Shown here piece by piece: positions 24,558 to 34,029 of a stretch of DNA of 63,764 bases. Source of the stretch: Planctomycetaceae bacterium UBA2671. GTDB taxonomy: Bacteria; Planctomycetota; Planctomycetia; Planctomycetales; Planctomycetaceae. The notes under the pieces are model-generated. The model saw only the letters and a list, made by a program, of their open reading frames with translations, was not told the DNA's origin and did no database searches. Position 1 is the first letter of the stretch. The number at the start of each line of letters is the position of its first letter. Location of the stretch: contig DEML01000098.1 of NCBI GenBank assembly GCA_002359185.1, positions 21,003-84,766 on the forward strand, read 5' to 3'. Both the position numbers and the translations under genes were made by a program.

Positions 24558-26729
24558 ATGAATAAACCACCGTATGGTTCGAATGAGAATCCAGAACCAC
24601 CTGAGGAAGGGTCTTCGCGAAAGAAGGAGAAAAAACCGTCCAGTGTTTCCTTCTGGTTACTGCTGATCGGCGGAGTGCTCCTCGCGGCTGTGTTTACCTA
24701 TATTACAAATGACACGCAAGTTAAGAAGATCAAGCTCAGCGAGTTTGAACGCAAGCTCGAATCCGGCGAGTTCAATAATGAGAATGTTCACGAACTGGTC
24801 TTCGGCATCACTTCAATCACGTTTCAGAATCTCTCCAAAGCGGAAGCGGCTGCTTTGGGAAAATCTCAGGCTGCCGATGCAGAGGATTCCACACCCGCTG
24901 AAGACGTTCCTGATGAAGCCGGAACCAGTGAGACAGAATCTGCCGAACCAGCAACAGATGATGGTAAAACCGCAGATGCAAAAAGCCTGTTAAAATACCG
25001 TATCAATATTGTCGGGATTCCCTCCGAAACGCTGGCGGGTGTAAAAGAGACGCTGAAAGCCAATGAAATCGATTACGATGGTTCCTCGCCACCGGCTCAA
25101 ATCGAATCGCTACTCTATCTGCTCTTCCTCGTACTGTTCATCTTGTTCTTCATCATGATGTTCCGTCGTATGGGCGGAGCCGGTGGGGCAATGTCGTTCG
25201 GACGGACTCGAGGCAAACTCGTTTCTCAGGACGATGTCAAAACCACTTTCGGCGATGTAGCCGGAATTGATGAAGCGGTGAATGAATTGCGGGAAGTTGT
25301 CGAATTCCTGAAAACACCAGCTAAATATCAGGCATTGGGCGGTCGTATTCCACGCGGTGTCTTATTAGTTGGCCCTCCGGGAACAGGAAAAACATTGCTG
25401 GCTCGAGCGGTAGCCGGGGAAGCGGGAGTTCCGTTTTACGGACTTTCGGGTTCCGACTTCGTCGAGATGTTCGTCGGTGTGGGAGCGGCTCGCGTTCGCG
25501 ATACCTTCCAGCAAGCCATTCAACGTTCGCCCAGCATTATCTTTATCGATGAACTCGATGCCCTCGGCAAAACTCGCGGCAGCGGGATGCCGGGTGGACA
25601 CGATGAGCGCGAACAAACCCTCAACGCCCTGCTTGTTGAAATGGACGGGTTTTCGAATGAAACCTCAGTCATCGTCATGGGAGCCACGAACCGGCCGGAA
25701 ACTCTCGACCCAGCCTTGATGCGTCCCGGTCGATTCGATCGGCATGTTCTCGTGGATAAGCCGGATTACAAAGGTCGTGAGCAGATTCTGAAAGTTCACG
25801 CCTCACGCATCAAAATGGGAGAAGATGTCAATCTGGCTCGTCTCGCAAAACTGACTCCCGGTTTTTCCGGTGCAGATCTGGCCAATTTGGCCAACGAAGC
25901 CGCATTGCTGGCCGCTCGAAACGATAAGAAAAAAGTATCGATGGCGGAATTCGAGGAAGCGATCGAACGTGTGGTCGCTGGTCTCGAAAAAAGCACCCGG
26001 ATTATTGGCGAAGAAGAACGGACCCGGGTCGCTTATCACGAATGTGGTCACGCACTGGTCGCCTGCTGTCTCCCTAAAACCGATCCCGTTCATAAAATCT
26101 CGATTATCCCGCGTGGATTTGGAGCATTGGGATATATCCTGCAAAGACCGACAGATGATCGTTATCTGGTTACGAAATCCGAACTGGAAAATCGAATCTG
26201 TGTGATGCTCGGCGGTCTTGCTTCCGAACGCGTCATCTATAATGAGCAGTCAACGGGTGCACAAAACGATCTGGAAAGAGCCTCCGATATGTCTCGACGT
26301 ATGGTGACAGAATTCGGCATGAGCGCCAAAATGGGAACAGTCAACTATTCGACGGCCAGACGTTCTCCGTTTTTAGCAGGCAGCGGAACCAGCGTCGATT
26401 ATGAACATTCTCAGGATACGTTGCGCGAGATCGATCAGGAAGTGAAATCGATTATCGATACATGCCTGGCAGAAGTGACCGGCATGCTGGAAACTCATAA
26501 GGACATTCTGGAGCACATGACGCGCGATCTGATCGAAATGGAAGTGATGGATTCAAATCATCTTGAGTCCATCTTGAATCAGTATGAAAACGGCCCCAAA
26601 ATTCCACCCAGTGCCCATACCGATCCAGCGATCAATCATGGTCAGGAAATGGCCTTGGAACATCACGATAAAGATAAACCAGAAGCATCGGCTCCCGATG
26701 AGGATAAAACCGCAGGATCAAATGATTAA
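24558..26729 (+). CDS. ftsH: ATP-dependent zinc metalloprotease FtsH
   Basis: A 723-residue membrane-bound AAA+ protease. Two transmembrane helices (VSFWLLLIGGVLLAAVFTYI and SLLYLLFLVLFILFFIMMF) flank a periplasmic part with an unusual acidic insert (about residues 110-140, AEDVPDEAGTSETESAEP). The AAA module has Walker A GPPGTGKT (about residue 272), Walker B IIFIDELDALG and the ARPGRFDR region. The protease has HECGH at residues 494-498 as the HExxH zinc site. It degrades membrane and misfolded cytoplasmic proteins. A Glu/Asp/His-rich tail ends it. Confidence 0.95.
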   Translation: MNKPPYGSNENPEPPEEGSSRKKEKKPSSVSFWLLLIGGVLLAAVFTYITNDTQVKKIKLSEFERKLESGEFNNENVHELVFGITSITFQNLSKAEAAALGKSQAADAEDSTPAEDVPDEAGTSETESAEPATDDGKTADAKSLLKYRINIVGIPSETLAGVKETLKANEIDYDGSSPPAQIESLLYLLFLVLFILFFIMMFRRMGGAGGAMSFGRTRGKLVSQDDVKTTFGDVAGIDEAVNELREVVEFLKTPAKYQALGGRIPRGVLLVGPPGTGKTLLARAVAGEAGVPFYGLSGSDFVEMFVGVGAARVRDTFQQAIQRSPSIIFIDELDALGKTRGSGMPGGHDEREQTLNALLVEMDGFSNETSVIVMGATNRPETLDPALMRPGRFDRHVLVDKPDYKGREQILKVHASRIKMGEDVNLARLAKLTPGFSGADLANLANEAALLAARNDKKKVSMAEFEEAIERVVAGLEKSTRIIGEEERTRVAYHECGHALVACCLPKTDPVHKISIIPRGFGALGYILQRPTDDRYLVTKSELENRICVMLGGLASERVIYNEQSTGAQNDLERASDMSRRMVTEFGMSAKMGTVNYSTARRSPFLAGSGTSVDYEHSQDTLREIDQEVKSIIDTCLAEVTGMLETHKDILEHMTRDLIEMEVMDSNHLESILNQYENGPKIPPSAHTDPAINHGQEMALEHHDKDKPEASAPDEDKTAGSND

Positions 26730-26873
26730 TCCCCTGCGGGGAACAGCCCCGGCAGAATTGAGAAATAATAACCAATCAACTATCGTACACATTTGTGTAA
26801 AAGCTCGCTTAAATCGGTTAAATTCCGGATTACTCCCCACCTCTTAATCTCATTGTGCAAAGGAACTCCCACC

Positions 26874-28190
26874 ATGAATCAACTCCTCAGCCTTTCGCTG
26901 ACTGCACTCTTAGCGATGAATCAGTTCAATCCTTGTGCACAAGCAGAAGATTGGCCACGCTGGAGAGGTGCAGACAATGATGACAAATGTGAGGAAACCA
27001 ACTTGAACTGGAACTGGGGCGAAGATGGCCCTGAACTGGTTTATAATGCGGAAGGATTCGGTCGCGGTTACGCTAGTGTTTCGATTGTCGATGGAATTCT
27101 TTACACAACCGGCAATGTGGATGGTGGTGAAGGTGATGGACAAGCTGTGGTGGCAGCCGATGCTGCAACCGGAAAGATTAAATGGACGACCTTCTTAACA
27201 GAAGGAGATCCCGAGCACAGCTATCCTGGCTCCCGCTGTACTCCAACTTTCGACAATGGCAAATTATATGTGGTCGCTTCCTCAGGTAAAATTCTCTGTC
27301 TGGATGCAAAAACTGGCTCTATCGCCTGGCAAAAAGACTTCAAATCGGAATGGAACGGCAAAATGATGTCCGGCTGGGGATATTCAGAATCTCCCCTGGT
27401 CGATGGCGATCACGTTTTGTGCACTCCGGGCGGCGATGAAGCGATGATCGTCTGCCTGAATAAAAAAGACGGTTCTGAAGTCTGGCGATCTGCTGTTCCT
27501 GAATTCACAGAACCGGATCTGGAAAGTCGAGAAGGAAAAGATGGCGCTGGCTATTCTTCAATCGTCGTTTCCAACGGAGCAGGTGTTAAACAGTATGTGC
27601 AACTGATCGGCCGAGGGGTTGTTGGTATCCGAGCTTCCGATGGAAAATTCCTCTGGGGATACAATCAGGTGGCCAATGAAGTTGCGAACATCCCCACGCC
27701 AGTTGTTCAGGGCGACTATGTGTTCGCGTCCTCAAGCTACGGTGGTGGTGGATCTGTCTTGCTGCATCTGAAAAATGATCGCGACAACGTCGTTGCAGAA
27801 CCTGTTTACTGGCTAGAAAAACGAACCTTCAACAATCACCACGGCGGTCTCATCCTCAAAGATGGTTACATTTATGGCGGCCACAACCAGAACCAGGGTT
27901 TCCCGACCTGTGTGAAATTTGACACTGGTGAAATCGTCTGGGGTGGTGATGGACTGCGCGGCGAAGGCAAAGGCTCTGCGGCTGTTCTGTATGTCGATGG
28001 CAAAATCATTTTCCGCTATCAGGATGGCGTGGTCGCCATCATTGAAGCAACGCCAGAAGATTACAAAGTGGTCGATACCTTCATGCCGGTTTATCAGGAA
28101 GACAAAAGCTGGGCTCATCCTGTTATTGTCGATGGCAAACTTTATCTGCGAGAGCAGGACCGCCTGATGTGCTATCAGCTCAAGAAATAA
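26874..28190 (+). CDS. exported PQQ-like beta-propeller protein
   Basis: I use the ATG at 26874, preceded by AAGGA, because it opens a signal peptide (LLSLSLTALLAMNQFNPCAQA). The mature 415 residues start EDWPRWRGADND, the standard opening of the planctomycete PQQ-like propeller family. Blades such as AADAATGKIKWTTF, LDAKTGSIAWQKDF and CLNKKDGSEVWRS follow. It resembles the gene at 146 but uses the Sec rather than the Tat route. The gene is monocistronic, closed by the terminator at 28210. Confidence 0.88.
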   Translation: MNQLLSLSLTALLAMNQFNPCAQAEDWPRWRGADNDDKCEETNLNWNWGEDGPELVYNAEGFGRGYASVSIVDGILYTTGNVDGGEGDGQAVVAADAATGKIKWTTFLTEGDPEHSYPGSRCTPTFDNGKLYVVASSGKILCLDAKTGSIAWQKDFKSEWNGKMMSGWGYSESPLVDGDHVLCTPGGDEAMIVCLNKKDGSEVWRSAVPEFTEPDLESREGKDGAGYSSIVVSNGAGVKQYVQLIGRGVVGIRASDGKFLWGYNQVANEVANIPTPVVQGDYVFASSSYGGGGSVLLHLKNDRDNVVAEPVYWLEKRTFNNHHGGLILKDGYIYGGHNQNQGFPTCVKFDTGEIVWGGDGLRGEGKGSAAVLYVDGKIIFRYQDGVVAIIEATPEDYKVVDTFMPVYQEDKSWAHPVIVDGKLYLREQDRLMCYQLKK

Positions 28191-28209
28191 GTATTTGTCA
28201 GAAATCCGC

Positions 28210-28243
28210 AGCCGCACTCATTTTTGCGTGCGGCTCCTTTTTT
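28210..28243 (+). terminator. rho-independent terminator after the PQQ-like gene
   Basis: An 8-base stem AGCCGCAC / GTGCGGCT around a 10-base loop is followed by CCTTTTTT. It lies 20 bases after the stop at 28190. It also sits inside the longest frame of the rpe gene, which supports the downstream start at 28252. Confidence 0.8.
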
Positions 28244-28251
28244 ATCTGCTC

Positions 28252-28959
28252 ATGAAAAGATTCTTCCCCATGAACGCTCGGATGAAATCTCTGCTCGGTA
28301 AGCGTCCTTTAATCGCCCCTTCCATGCTCAAGTGTGATTTTGCCAATCTGCAGGCAGATATCGATAAACTCGAAGCGGCCCATGCTCCTCTGCTCCATAT
28401 GGATGTGATGGATGGACATTTCGTGCCGAATCTTTCGTACGGAGCGCTTGTTATCGAGAAGATTCGTAAGTGCACCGAGTTACCATTTGACGCTCATCTG
28501 ATGATCAGCGATCCTGAAAAATACTATCAGGATTATGCCAACGCCGGGTGCGATGCAATCACAATCCATATTGAAGCCGTCCCCGAACCCGGGGAGTTAC
28601 TGGAAAAAATCCGAGCGGCTGGGTGTTCACCCGGCCTGGTACTGAACCCCGACACACCTGTCGAGGCGATCAAACCCTGGATTTCGATCTGCGATCTGGT
28701 GCTCGTTATGAGTGTCAATCCCGGTTTCGGGGGACAGAAATTCATGCCGGTGGCATTAGATAAACTCTCTGCTATCAAAGAGTTACTGCGAGACGACCAG
28801 TTTCTCTCCATTGACGGCGGGGTTGCACTCGAAACAATTGGGGAATGTGCACAGCATGGAGCAGAATTATTTGTCTGTGGAAGTTCAATCTTCGATCAGG
28901 CCGATTATTCTGAGGCGGTTTCGGGTTTATTAGCTGAAATCGATCACAAAACTCGATAG
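28252..28959 (+). CDS. rpe: ribulose-phosphate 3-epimerase
   Basis: 235 residues from ATG 28252; other ATGs follow at 28270 and 28282. Motifs are RPLIAPSMLKCDFANL, LHMDVMDGHFVPNLSYG with the metal and catalytic residues, FDAHLMI, VLVMSVNPGFGGQKF and LSIDGGVALETI. It interconverts ribulose-5-phosphate and xylulose-5-phosphate in the pentose phosphate pathway. The start is placed after the terminator of the preceding gene, since upstream in-frame codons would run through that hairpin. Confidence 0.95.
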   Translation: MKRFFPMNARMKSLLGKRPLIAPSMLKCDFANLQADIDKLEAAHAPLLHMDVMDGHFVPNLSYGALVIEKIRKCTELPFDAHLMISDPEKYYQDYANAGCDAITIHIEAVPEPGELLEKIRAAGCSPGLVLNPDTPVEAIKPWISICDLVLVMSVNPGFGGQKFMPVALDKLSAIKELLRDDQFLSIDGGVALETIGECAQHGAELFVCGSSIFDQADYSEAVSGLLAEIDHKTR

Positions 28960-29056
28960 ACTGTGCCGTTTGGATTCAGACGCAGGTTGCGTTTGATGAT
29001 ACCAGTCTGGAGATAAGTTAATCCAGACATTTGTTTCGCTAATTCACGGTTGGTGT

Positions 29057-29611
29057 ATGTGCAAAATCTTTCTGGTTCGTCCCGGACAAACCGATTACGA
29101 TTCCCAGCACAGAGTTCAGGGCTCGTTGAACCTACCTCTTAACGAGGGAGGATTTCGCGAAGTCGAAGCCTTGATCGAGTCGCTGGCGGATCAGGAAATC
29201 GATCTGATCCTCTCAGGTCCTAACGAACCTTCTCACAGCACTGCGGAAATCATCTCTGAAAAACTGGATGTCCCCTTCAAATCCTCAGATCTGTTGCGGA
29301 ATGTCAGCCAGGGAATCTGGGAAGGTCTGGAAGTTGATGAAGTGAAGCGAAAATTTCCAACCGTTTACCGTCACTGGGAAGACGCGCCTCTGGAAGTCGC
29401 CATCCCCAATGCCGAACCGATTGAAGCAGCGGTGAAACGTGTCACTAAGTTAATGAAACAATATGGGCGAAAAGACAAGCAAATTCTGATCGTCGCGCCC
29501 GAACCGTTGGCGACTTTAATCGCCTGCAACGTGGAAGGCCGAAAAGTCTGCCTCCATCATCATCCTCAGGACATTAAACGCTGTAAGCTGCAGACGCTGC
29601 ACCGAGCTTAG
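29057..29611 (+). CDS. histidine-phosphatase-fold protein lacking catalytic histidines
   Basis: The 184-residue protein aligns by pattern with the phosphoglycerate mutase / histidine phosphatase family: FLVRxGxTDYD, RVQGSLNLPLNEGG, a degenerate SGPNEPSHSTAEII and QGIWEGLEVDEV. The nucleophilic histidine of the RHG motif is proline (R8-P9-G10). The second active-site histidine of VSHG is absent too (VAPEP, residues 146-150). It should therefore be inactive as a phosphatase and may bind a phosphorylated ligand or a partner. It sits between rpe and accD with no overlap. Confidence 0.8.
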   Translation: MCKIFLVRPGQTDYDSQHRVQGSLNLPLNEGGFREVEALIESLADQEIDLILSGPNEPSHSTAEIISEKLDVPFKSSDLLRNVSQGIWEGLEVDEVKRKFPTVYRHWEDAPLEVAIPNAEPIEAAVKRVTKLMKQYGRKDKQILIVAPEPLATLIACNVEGRKVCLHHHPQDIKRCKLQTLHRA

Positions 29612-29711
29612 AATGCCCAGAGATGAGTGGCTAGTGGCCAGAGAATGATCCATCATTTTTGACAAACTCTCAACCTTGAACATTCAACCCTCAACCAACC
29701 AAAGTATTTCG

Positions 29712-30563
29712 ATGACTGACGAAGAGCCGAATTCAAATGACCGTCCTGCGAAACGAGGCGTTCCTGAGGGATTGTGGCTGAAATGTCCTGAATGTCAGGC
29801 CACTGTTTTCCGAAAACAGGTCGATCGACTACTTGGCATCTGTCCCGAGTGCGACCATCACTTCAAAGTCGGAGCTCGAACCCGCCTCGAACAACTGCTC
29901 GACGTGGGCAGTTTTGAGGAGTGGATGACCGAGATGCACTCCGTCGACCCGCTCGGCTTCGTCGACTCCCGCCCGTATAAAGACCGACTGAAATCCGAAC
30001 AAAAAAAGACCGGCATGGTCGATGCCTGTATCGCCGGACGGGGTTACCTGCGTGGACGTCCGGTGGTCATTGCAGTAACTGATCCCGATTTCATCATGGG
30101 CAGCATGGGGTCTGTCGTGGGAGAAAAACTGACGCGGGCGACAGAAAAAGCGACCGAACTTCGACTCCCGTTGATTATCGTCAGCGGTTCCGGCGGTGGT
30201 GCCCGCATGCATGAGGGGATTTTATCCCTGATGCAAATGGCCAAAGTCTCCGCAGCTCTCGGAAAATACCACGAAGAAGGCGGTTTTTTTATCTCCGTTC
30301 TGACAAACCCAACAATGGGAGGTGTCGCCGCCAGCTTCGCATCTCTGGGAGATATTGTTGTTGCTGAAGAAAAAGCGATGATTGGTTTTGCTGGCCCTCG
30401 CGTCATTGTCGCGACAGTCAAAGCACCATTACCTGAAGGGTTCCAGACCAGTGAATTTTTGATGGAACACGGCTTCATCGATCGGATCATCCACCGTAAA
30501 GATTTACGTTCCGAATTAGCCGCATTCATCGACTACTTCGAAATTGCTCCAACCAAGGTCTGA
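29712..30563 (+). CDS. accD: acetyl-CoA carboxylase carboxyltransferase subunit beta
   Basis: 283 residues from ATG 29712. The N-terminal zinc ribbon is CPECQ and CPECD (LKCPECQATVFRKQ and GICPECDHHF), and the crotonase-fold core includes SGSGGGARMHEGILSLMQMAK and TNPTMGGVAASFASLGDI. It pairs with AccA to transfer carboxyl groups to acetyl-CoA in the first step of fatty acid synthesis. accA is not in the window. An in-frame TTG at 29676 lies within a CTCAACC-rich leader and is unlikely to be the start. Confidence 0.95.
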   Translation: MTDEEPNSNDRPAKRGVPEGLWLKCPECQATVFRKQVDRLLGICPECDHHFKVGARTRLEQLLDVGSFEEWMTEMHSVDPLGFVDSRPYKDRLKSEQKKTGMVDACIAGRGYLRGRPVVIAVTDPDFIMGSMGSVVGEKLTRATEKATELRLPLIIVSGSGGGARMHEGILSLMQMAKVSAALGKYHEEGGFFISVLTNPTMGGVAASFASLGDIVVAEEKAMIGFAGPRVIVATVKAPLPEGFQTSEFLMEHGFIDRIIHRKDLRSELAAFIDYFEIAPTKV

Positions 30564-30730
30564 TGAAACGACAAAATTGCCAGTAAATCAAAGTTTATTA
30601 AACTTGATCCAATTTGCTGGCTTCCTTGTCGTCTTGGCGGTTAAATAAATAACTGCAGTTTTTTCAATAAGCTTGAACCAGTTACAAACTCAAGTGTGTG
30701 GGTCAGCCTTCAACCGGCATGGAAGTCTAA

Positions 30731-31618
30731 ATGCAATTGATTAAAAACCTCTTTCAGCGAAATCAATCCAAAGTCGATCGCGTGAACCTGAAGACACGGT
30801 TTGAGCGAATTTCCCAGATGGGACTGGGAACAATGTCCAAAGTCTGGAAGGCGAACGATCGCCAGAACCAGCAGTTTGTGGCCTTGAAATTGATCGACCG
30901 CGAAGCTCTCGCGAAAATGAATGCCCGCTTTCCCGGCTTGAATCGTCCGGAAGAAGGTGTTGTTGGCAAATCGCTTGAGCATCCTAATATTGTCAAAACC
31001 TATGAATTCGGCCTGAGTACCGAAGACGAGCCGTTCATTGTTATGGAATACATCGACGGCTACGGCTTGCAGCAACTGATCGAACTGCAGAACGAAACCC
31101 TGTTGAAACATCGAATGAAGTGGATCATCACGATGGGTGAGGCTCTGCATTATTTTCACGAGCAGGGCTGGATTCATCGTGATTTCTGCCCGAAAAATAT
31201 TTTGACGACCACCACCGGTCAGATCAAACTGATCGACTTCGGCTTGGCCGTCCCGAATACGCCCCCCTTTCAGGCACCGGGCAACCGGACGGGAACAGCC
31301 GATTATATGGCTCCCGAACTTGTGAGACGTCAAAAAACCGATCAGCGTATCGATGTCTATTCCTATGCGGTTACCTGCTATCAGATGTTCTCGAATCAAT
31401 TGCCGTATGCTCAGGGACGAAACCTGCAGACCATCGTCAAGAACATGAATCAGCCCCCGAAAAATATCCGCGAAACCTCACCCGGAATCCCGGAACCGGT
31501 GGCTCAGGTCATTGAACGCGGACTCGAAAAAAATCCCGACGAACGCTGGCAATCCGTTCGCGAAATGACCATCGCCTTCCGCAACCTCGTCCGCAAACGC
31601 CCCTCAACACCGAAGTGA
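30731..31618 (+). CDS. serine/threonine protein kinase with HRDxCPxN catalytic loop
   Basis: A 295-residue kinase domain with no tail or membrane helix. It shows the glycine-rich loop MGLGTMSKVW, VALK lysine in FVALKLID, GKSLEHPNIVK with the C-helix Glu upstream, DFG at residues 169-171 (IDFGLAVP) and MAPE. The catalytic loop reads HRDFCPKN (149-156) instead of HRDLKPxN, so the usual Lys is Cys. The aspartate and asparagine are retained, so activity remains possible. The loop type recurs in planctomycete kinases to my knowledge. No phosphatase or substrate is adjacent. Confidence 0.9.
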   Translation: MQLIKNLFQRNQSKVDRVNLKTRFERISQMGLGTMSKVWKANDRQNQQFVALKLIDREALAKMNARFPGLNRPEEGVVGKSLEHPNIVKTYEFGLSTEDEPFIVMEYIDGYGLQQLIELQNETLLKHRMKWIITMGEALHYFHEQGWIHRDFCPKNILTTTTGQIKLIDFGLAVPNTPPFQAPGNRTGTADYMAPELVRRQKTDQRIDVYSYAVTCYQMFSNQLPYAQGRNLQTIVKNMNQPPKNIRETSPGIPEPVAQVIERGLEKNPDERWQSVREMTIAFRNLVRKRPSTPK

Positions 31619-31710
31619 CATGGTCGAGGGTCTATGGTCCTGAGTCCAGGAAGTAGTTGACCCCATAACTTTTCACCCCTCGACCCTAAACCCAAAGCCC
31701 TAGACCCACA

Positions 31711-33684
31711 ATGACTCCTCGTGAATTGACAGCTTCGTTGAATCCCTCGCAACGGGATGCCGCAACGACGGTGGAAGGCCCTCTGCTTGTTCTGGCAGGA
31801 GCAGGCACTGGGAAGACACGTGTCATCACAACCCGTATGGCTCTTTTAATTAATCGCGGAACTGCAGCCGATCGCATCCTTTCAGTCACTTTCACAAACA
31901 AAGCCGCCAAGGAAATGGCAGAACGTATTGGGGAATTGATTGGCCGCCGCAAAGTGAAACCGATAATCTCCACATTTCACTCGTTGTGTGTGAAAATTCT
32001 CCGCGACGAAATTGAAGTTCTCGGGTATCGAAAAAATTTCACCATCATCGACCGCGGCGATCAGGAATCGCTCGCGCGTGAAGTGTTACGAAGTATCCGA
32101 GTTCAGGAATCGACTCTCAAACCGGGCGATCTGCTCGCGATTCTGAGCCGCTGGAAAACCAATGGAGTTCAACCGGAATCTGCAGGTGATCACGCACTCG
32201 ATGACCGGGAATTCCTCGCCTCGATGGCTTATCGTAAATACTGCGATCGACTTCGAGCCCGCAACAGTGTCGATTTCGACGACCTACTCCTGTTGACCGA
32301 CCAACTCTTCGCCAAGCATCCCGAAGCCCTGAAACGTCAGCAGGACAAATTCGATTATGTCCAGATCGATGAATATCAGGATACAAACCAGTTACAGTTT
32401 CGCTTGATTCAGGCTTTGGTACGTCCTCACAATAATTTATGCGTGGTTGGTGACGACGATCAATCGATTTACGCGTGGCGGGGCGCAGAAGTCAAACATA
32501 TCCTTTCCTTTCAATCTCACTTTCCGACTGCAAAAATCGTCCGACTTGAAGACAACTATCGTTGCACGGATGAAATTCTGAATGTTGCCAACCGCTTGGT
32601 CAGTTTCAATCGCGAACGTCATCGAAAAGTTTTACGCTCTACCAAAATCGCGATTGAGCCAGTTCGTTACGAAAAGTTTTCCGATGAAGTCGCCGAAGCC
32701 GAGCGGATCTGTCTTGAAATCAGTTATCTAATCGCAAAAAAGAATCGACAACCTTCTGATTTTGCAATCCTCTTCCGGACTAACGAACAACCCCGCGCCT
32801 TTGAATCGGAATTGCGAAGACGGCAGATTCCGTATGTGATCCTGGGGAGTCAATCGTTTTTTGATCGCAAAGAAATTCGGGATCTGATGGCCTATATGCG
32901 GATCATCGCTCAGCCACGGGATGAATCGGCTTTACTGCGAATCATCAACACGCCTGCTCGTAGTATCGGCACGACGACGATCGAAAAAATTATGAAACGT
33001 TCGATCATCGAAGGAACTCCCTTCTTTGAAGCGACTCGTAAAGCAATCGCCTCAGGGGAACTTTCCGAACGAGCCGGGCAATCGGTATTGAGGTTTGAAG
33101 AACAACTCCAGACCTGGAGGGGGATGTTTGCTTCTTCCAATCAATCCATCGGCCAAAGTCTACGCAAGTTGATTGAGTCGCTGAACTACAAAGCCGAAGT
33201 CGAACGCTCCTACAAAGAGCCGGCTCAGGTACAGACGCGTCTCGAATCGATCGAACAACTGGCTGACTCTCTGGACGATTACACCCGAAGAGTTGCCAAA
33301 CCTCGATTGCAGGCATTTCTGGATGAAATCGCCTTGAATGACCGCGATGAATTCGGCACCGATAAGAAAAAAGAACTTGACCAGAATGCCGTCAAACTTT
33401 TGACAATTCACAGTGCTAAAGGACTTGAATTTCCTCGGGTTTATCTCGTCGGCATGGAGGAAGGCTTACTGCCCCACAAACGTTCCGTCGAAGGGACTAG
33501 ACAGGATATTGAAGAAGAACGTCGCCTGGCCTATGTTGGAGTGACTCGCGCTCAGGAATCCCTCACGCTCACATTTGCCGAAACCCGCCGAAAATGGGGG
33601 AAACCCCGTAAGACAGTCCCTTCACGGTTTCTCTTCGAGATGCGAAGCGATAAACAGAACGAAGAAGCCGTTGAGGGTGAATGA
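31711..33684 (+). CDS. UvrD/Rep-type superfamily I DNA helicase
   Basis: 657 residues with all SF1A motifs: LAGAGTGKTRVI (I), VTFTNKAAKEMAERI (Ia), QIDEYQDTNQLQ (II), GDDDQSIYAWRGA (III), LEDNYRCTDEIL (IV), IHSAKGLEFPRVYLVGMEEG (V) and RRLAYVGVTRAQ (VI). It unwinds DNA 3' to 5' in repair and restart of replication. The C-terminus is short, without the extra domain of UvrD, so it resembles Rep/PcrA. It overlaps the following DUF167 gene by four bases. The leader is a C/A-rich tract without a Shine-Dalgarno. Confidence 0.95.
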   Translation: MTPRELTASLNPSQRDAATTVEGPLLVLAGAGTGKTRVITTRMALLINRGTAADRILSVTFTNKAAKEMAERIGELIGRRKVKPIISTFHSLCVKILRDEIEVLGYRKNFTIIDRGDQESLAREVLRSIRVQESTLKPGDLLAILSRWKTNGVQPESAGDHALDDREFLASMAYRKYCDRLRARNSVDFDDLLLLTDQLFAKHPEALKRQQDKFDYVQIDEYQDTNQLQFRLIQALVRPHNNLCVVGDDDQSIYAWRGAEVKHILSFQSHFPTAKIVRLEDNYRCTDEILNVANRLVSFNRERHRKVLRSTKIAIEPVRYEKFSDEVAEAERICLEISYLIAKKNRQPSDFAILFRTNEQPRAFESELRRRQIPYVILGSQSFFDRKEIRDLMAYMRIIAQPRDESALLRIINTPARSIGTTTIEKIMKRSIIEGTPFFEATRKAIASGELSERAGQSVLRFEEQLQTWRGMFASSNQSIGQSLRKLIESLNYKAEVERSYKEPAQVQTRLESIEQLADSLDDYTRRVAKPRLQAFLDEIALNDRDEFGTDKKKELDQNAVKLLTIHSAKGLEFPRVYLVGMEEGLLPHKRSVEGTRQDIEEERRLAYVGVTRAQESLTLTFAETRRKWGKPRKTVPSRFLFEMRSDKQNEEAVEGE

Positions 33685-33962
33685 TTATGGCAAGACTTCA
33701 CTTGAAAGTTGTGCCGTCCTCTTCCCGCGATCAAATCGTCGGCTGGCTTGGAGAATCATTGAAAGTCAAAGTGAAAGCTCCAGCGGAAAAAGGCAAAGCC
33801 AATGGAGCAGTGATTGATTTAATAGCTTCCAAACTGAACATTCCTCGTGATTCCATGTCAATCATCAGTGGCGAGACTTCCCCTGCCAAAGTGATTGAAA
33901 TACTCGGAGTTGATGATCTTCAAATGAAGCAACGAATCGATGAAGCTTTGAATTCGATCTGA
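33681..33962 (+). CDS. DUF167 (YggU-like) family protein
   Basis: 93 residues with the DUF167 pattern: LHLKVVPSSSRDQIVGW, LKVKVKAPAEKGKANGAVIDL and SIISGETSPAKVIEI. The fold is a small alpha/beta domain and the role is unknown. Its ATG overlaps the helicase stop (ATGA), so translation is coupled; an ATG two codons later is equally possible. This is the usual length for the family. Confidence 0.85.
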   Translation: MIMARLHLKVVPSSSRDQIVGWLGESLKVKVKAPAEKGKANGAVIDLIASKLNIPRDSMSIISGETSPAKVIEILGVDDLQMKQRIDEALNSI

Positions 33963-34029
33963 TAAACTGATCTATAATCACTAAACTTATATTCCTGATT
34001 TCAAAATCCAATAACATTATATCAGTGCA

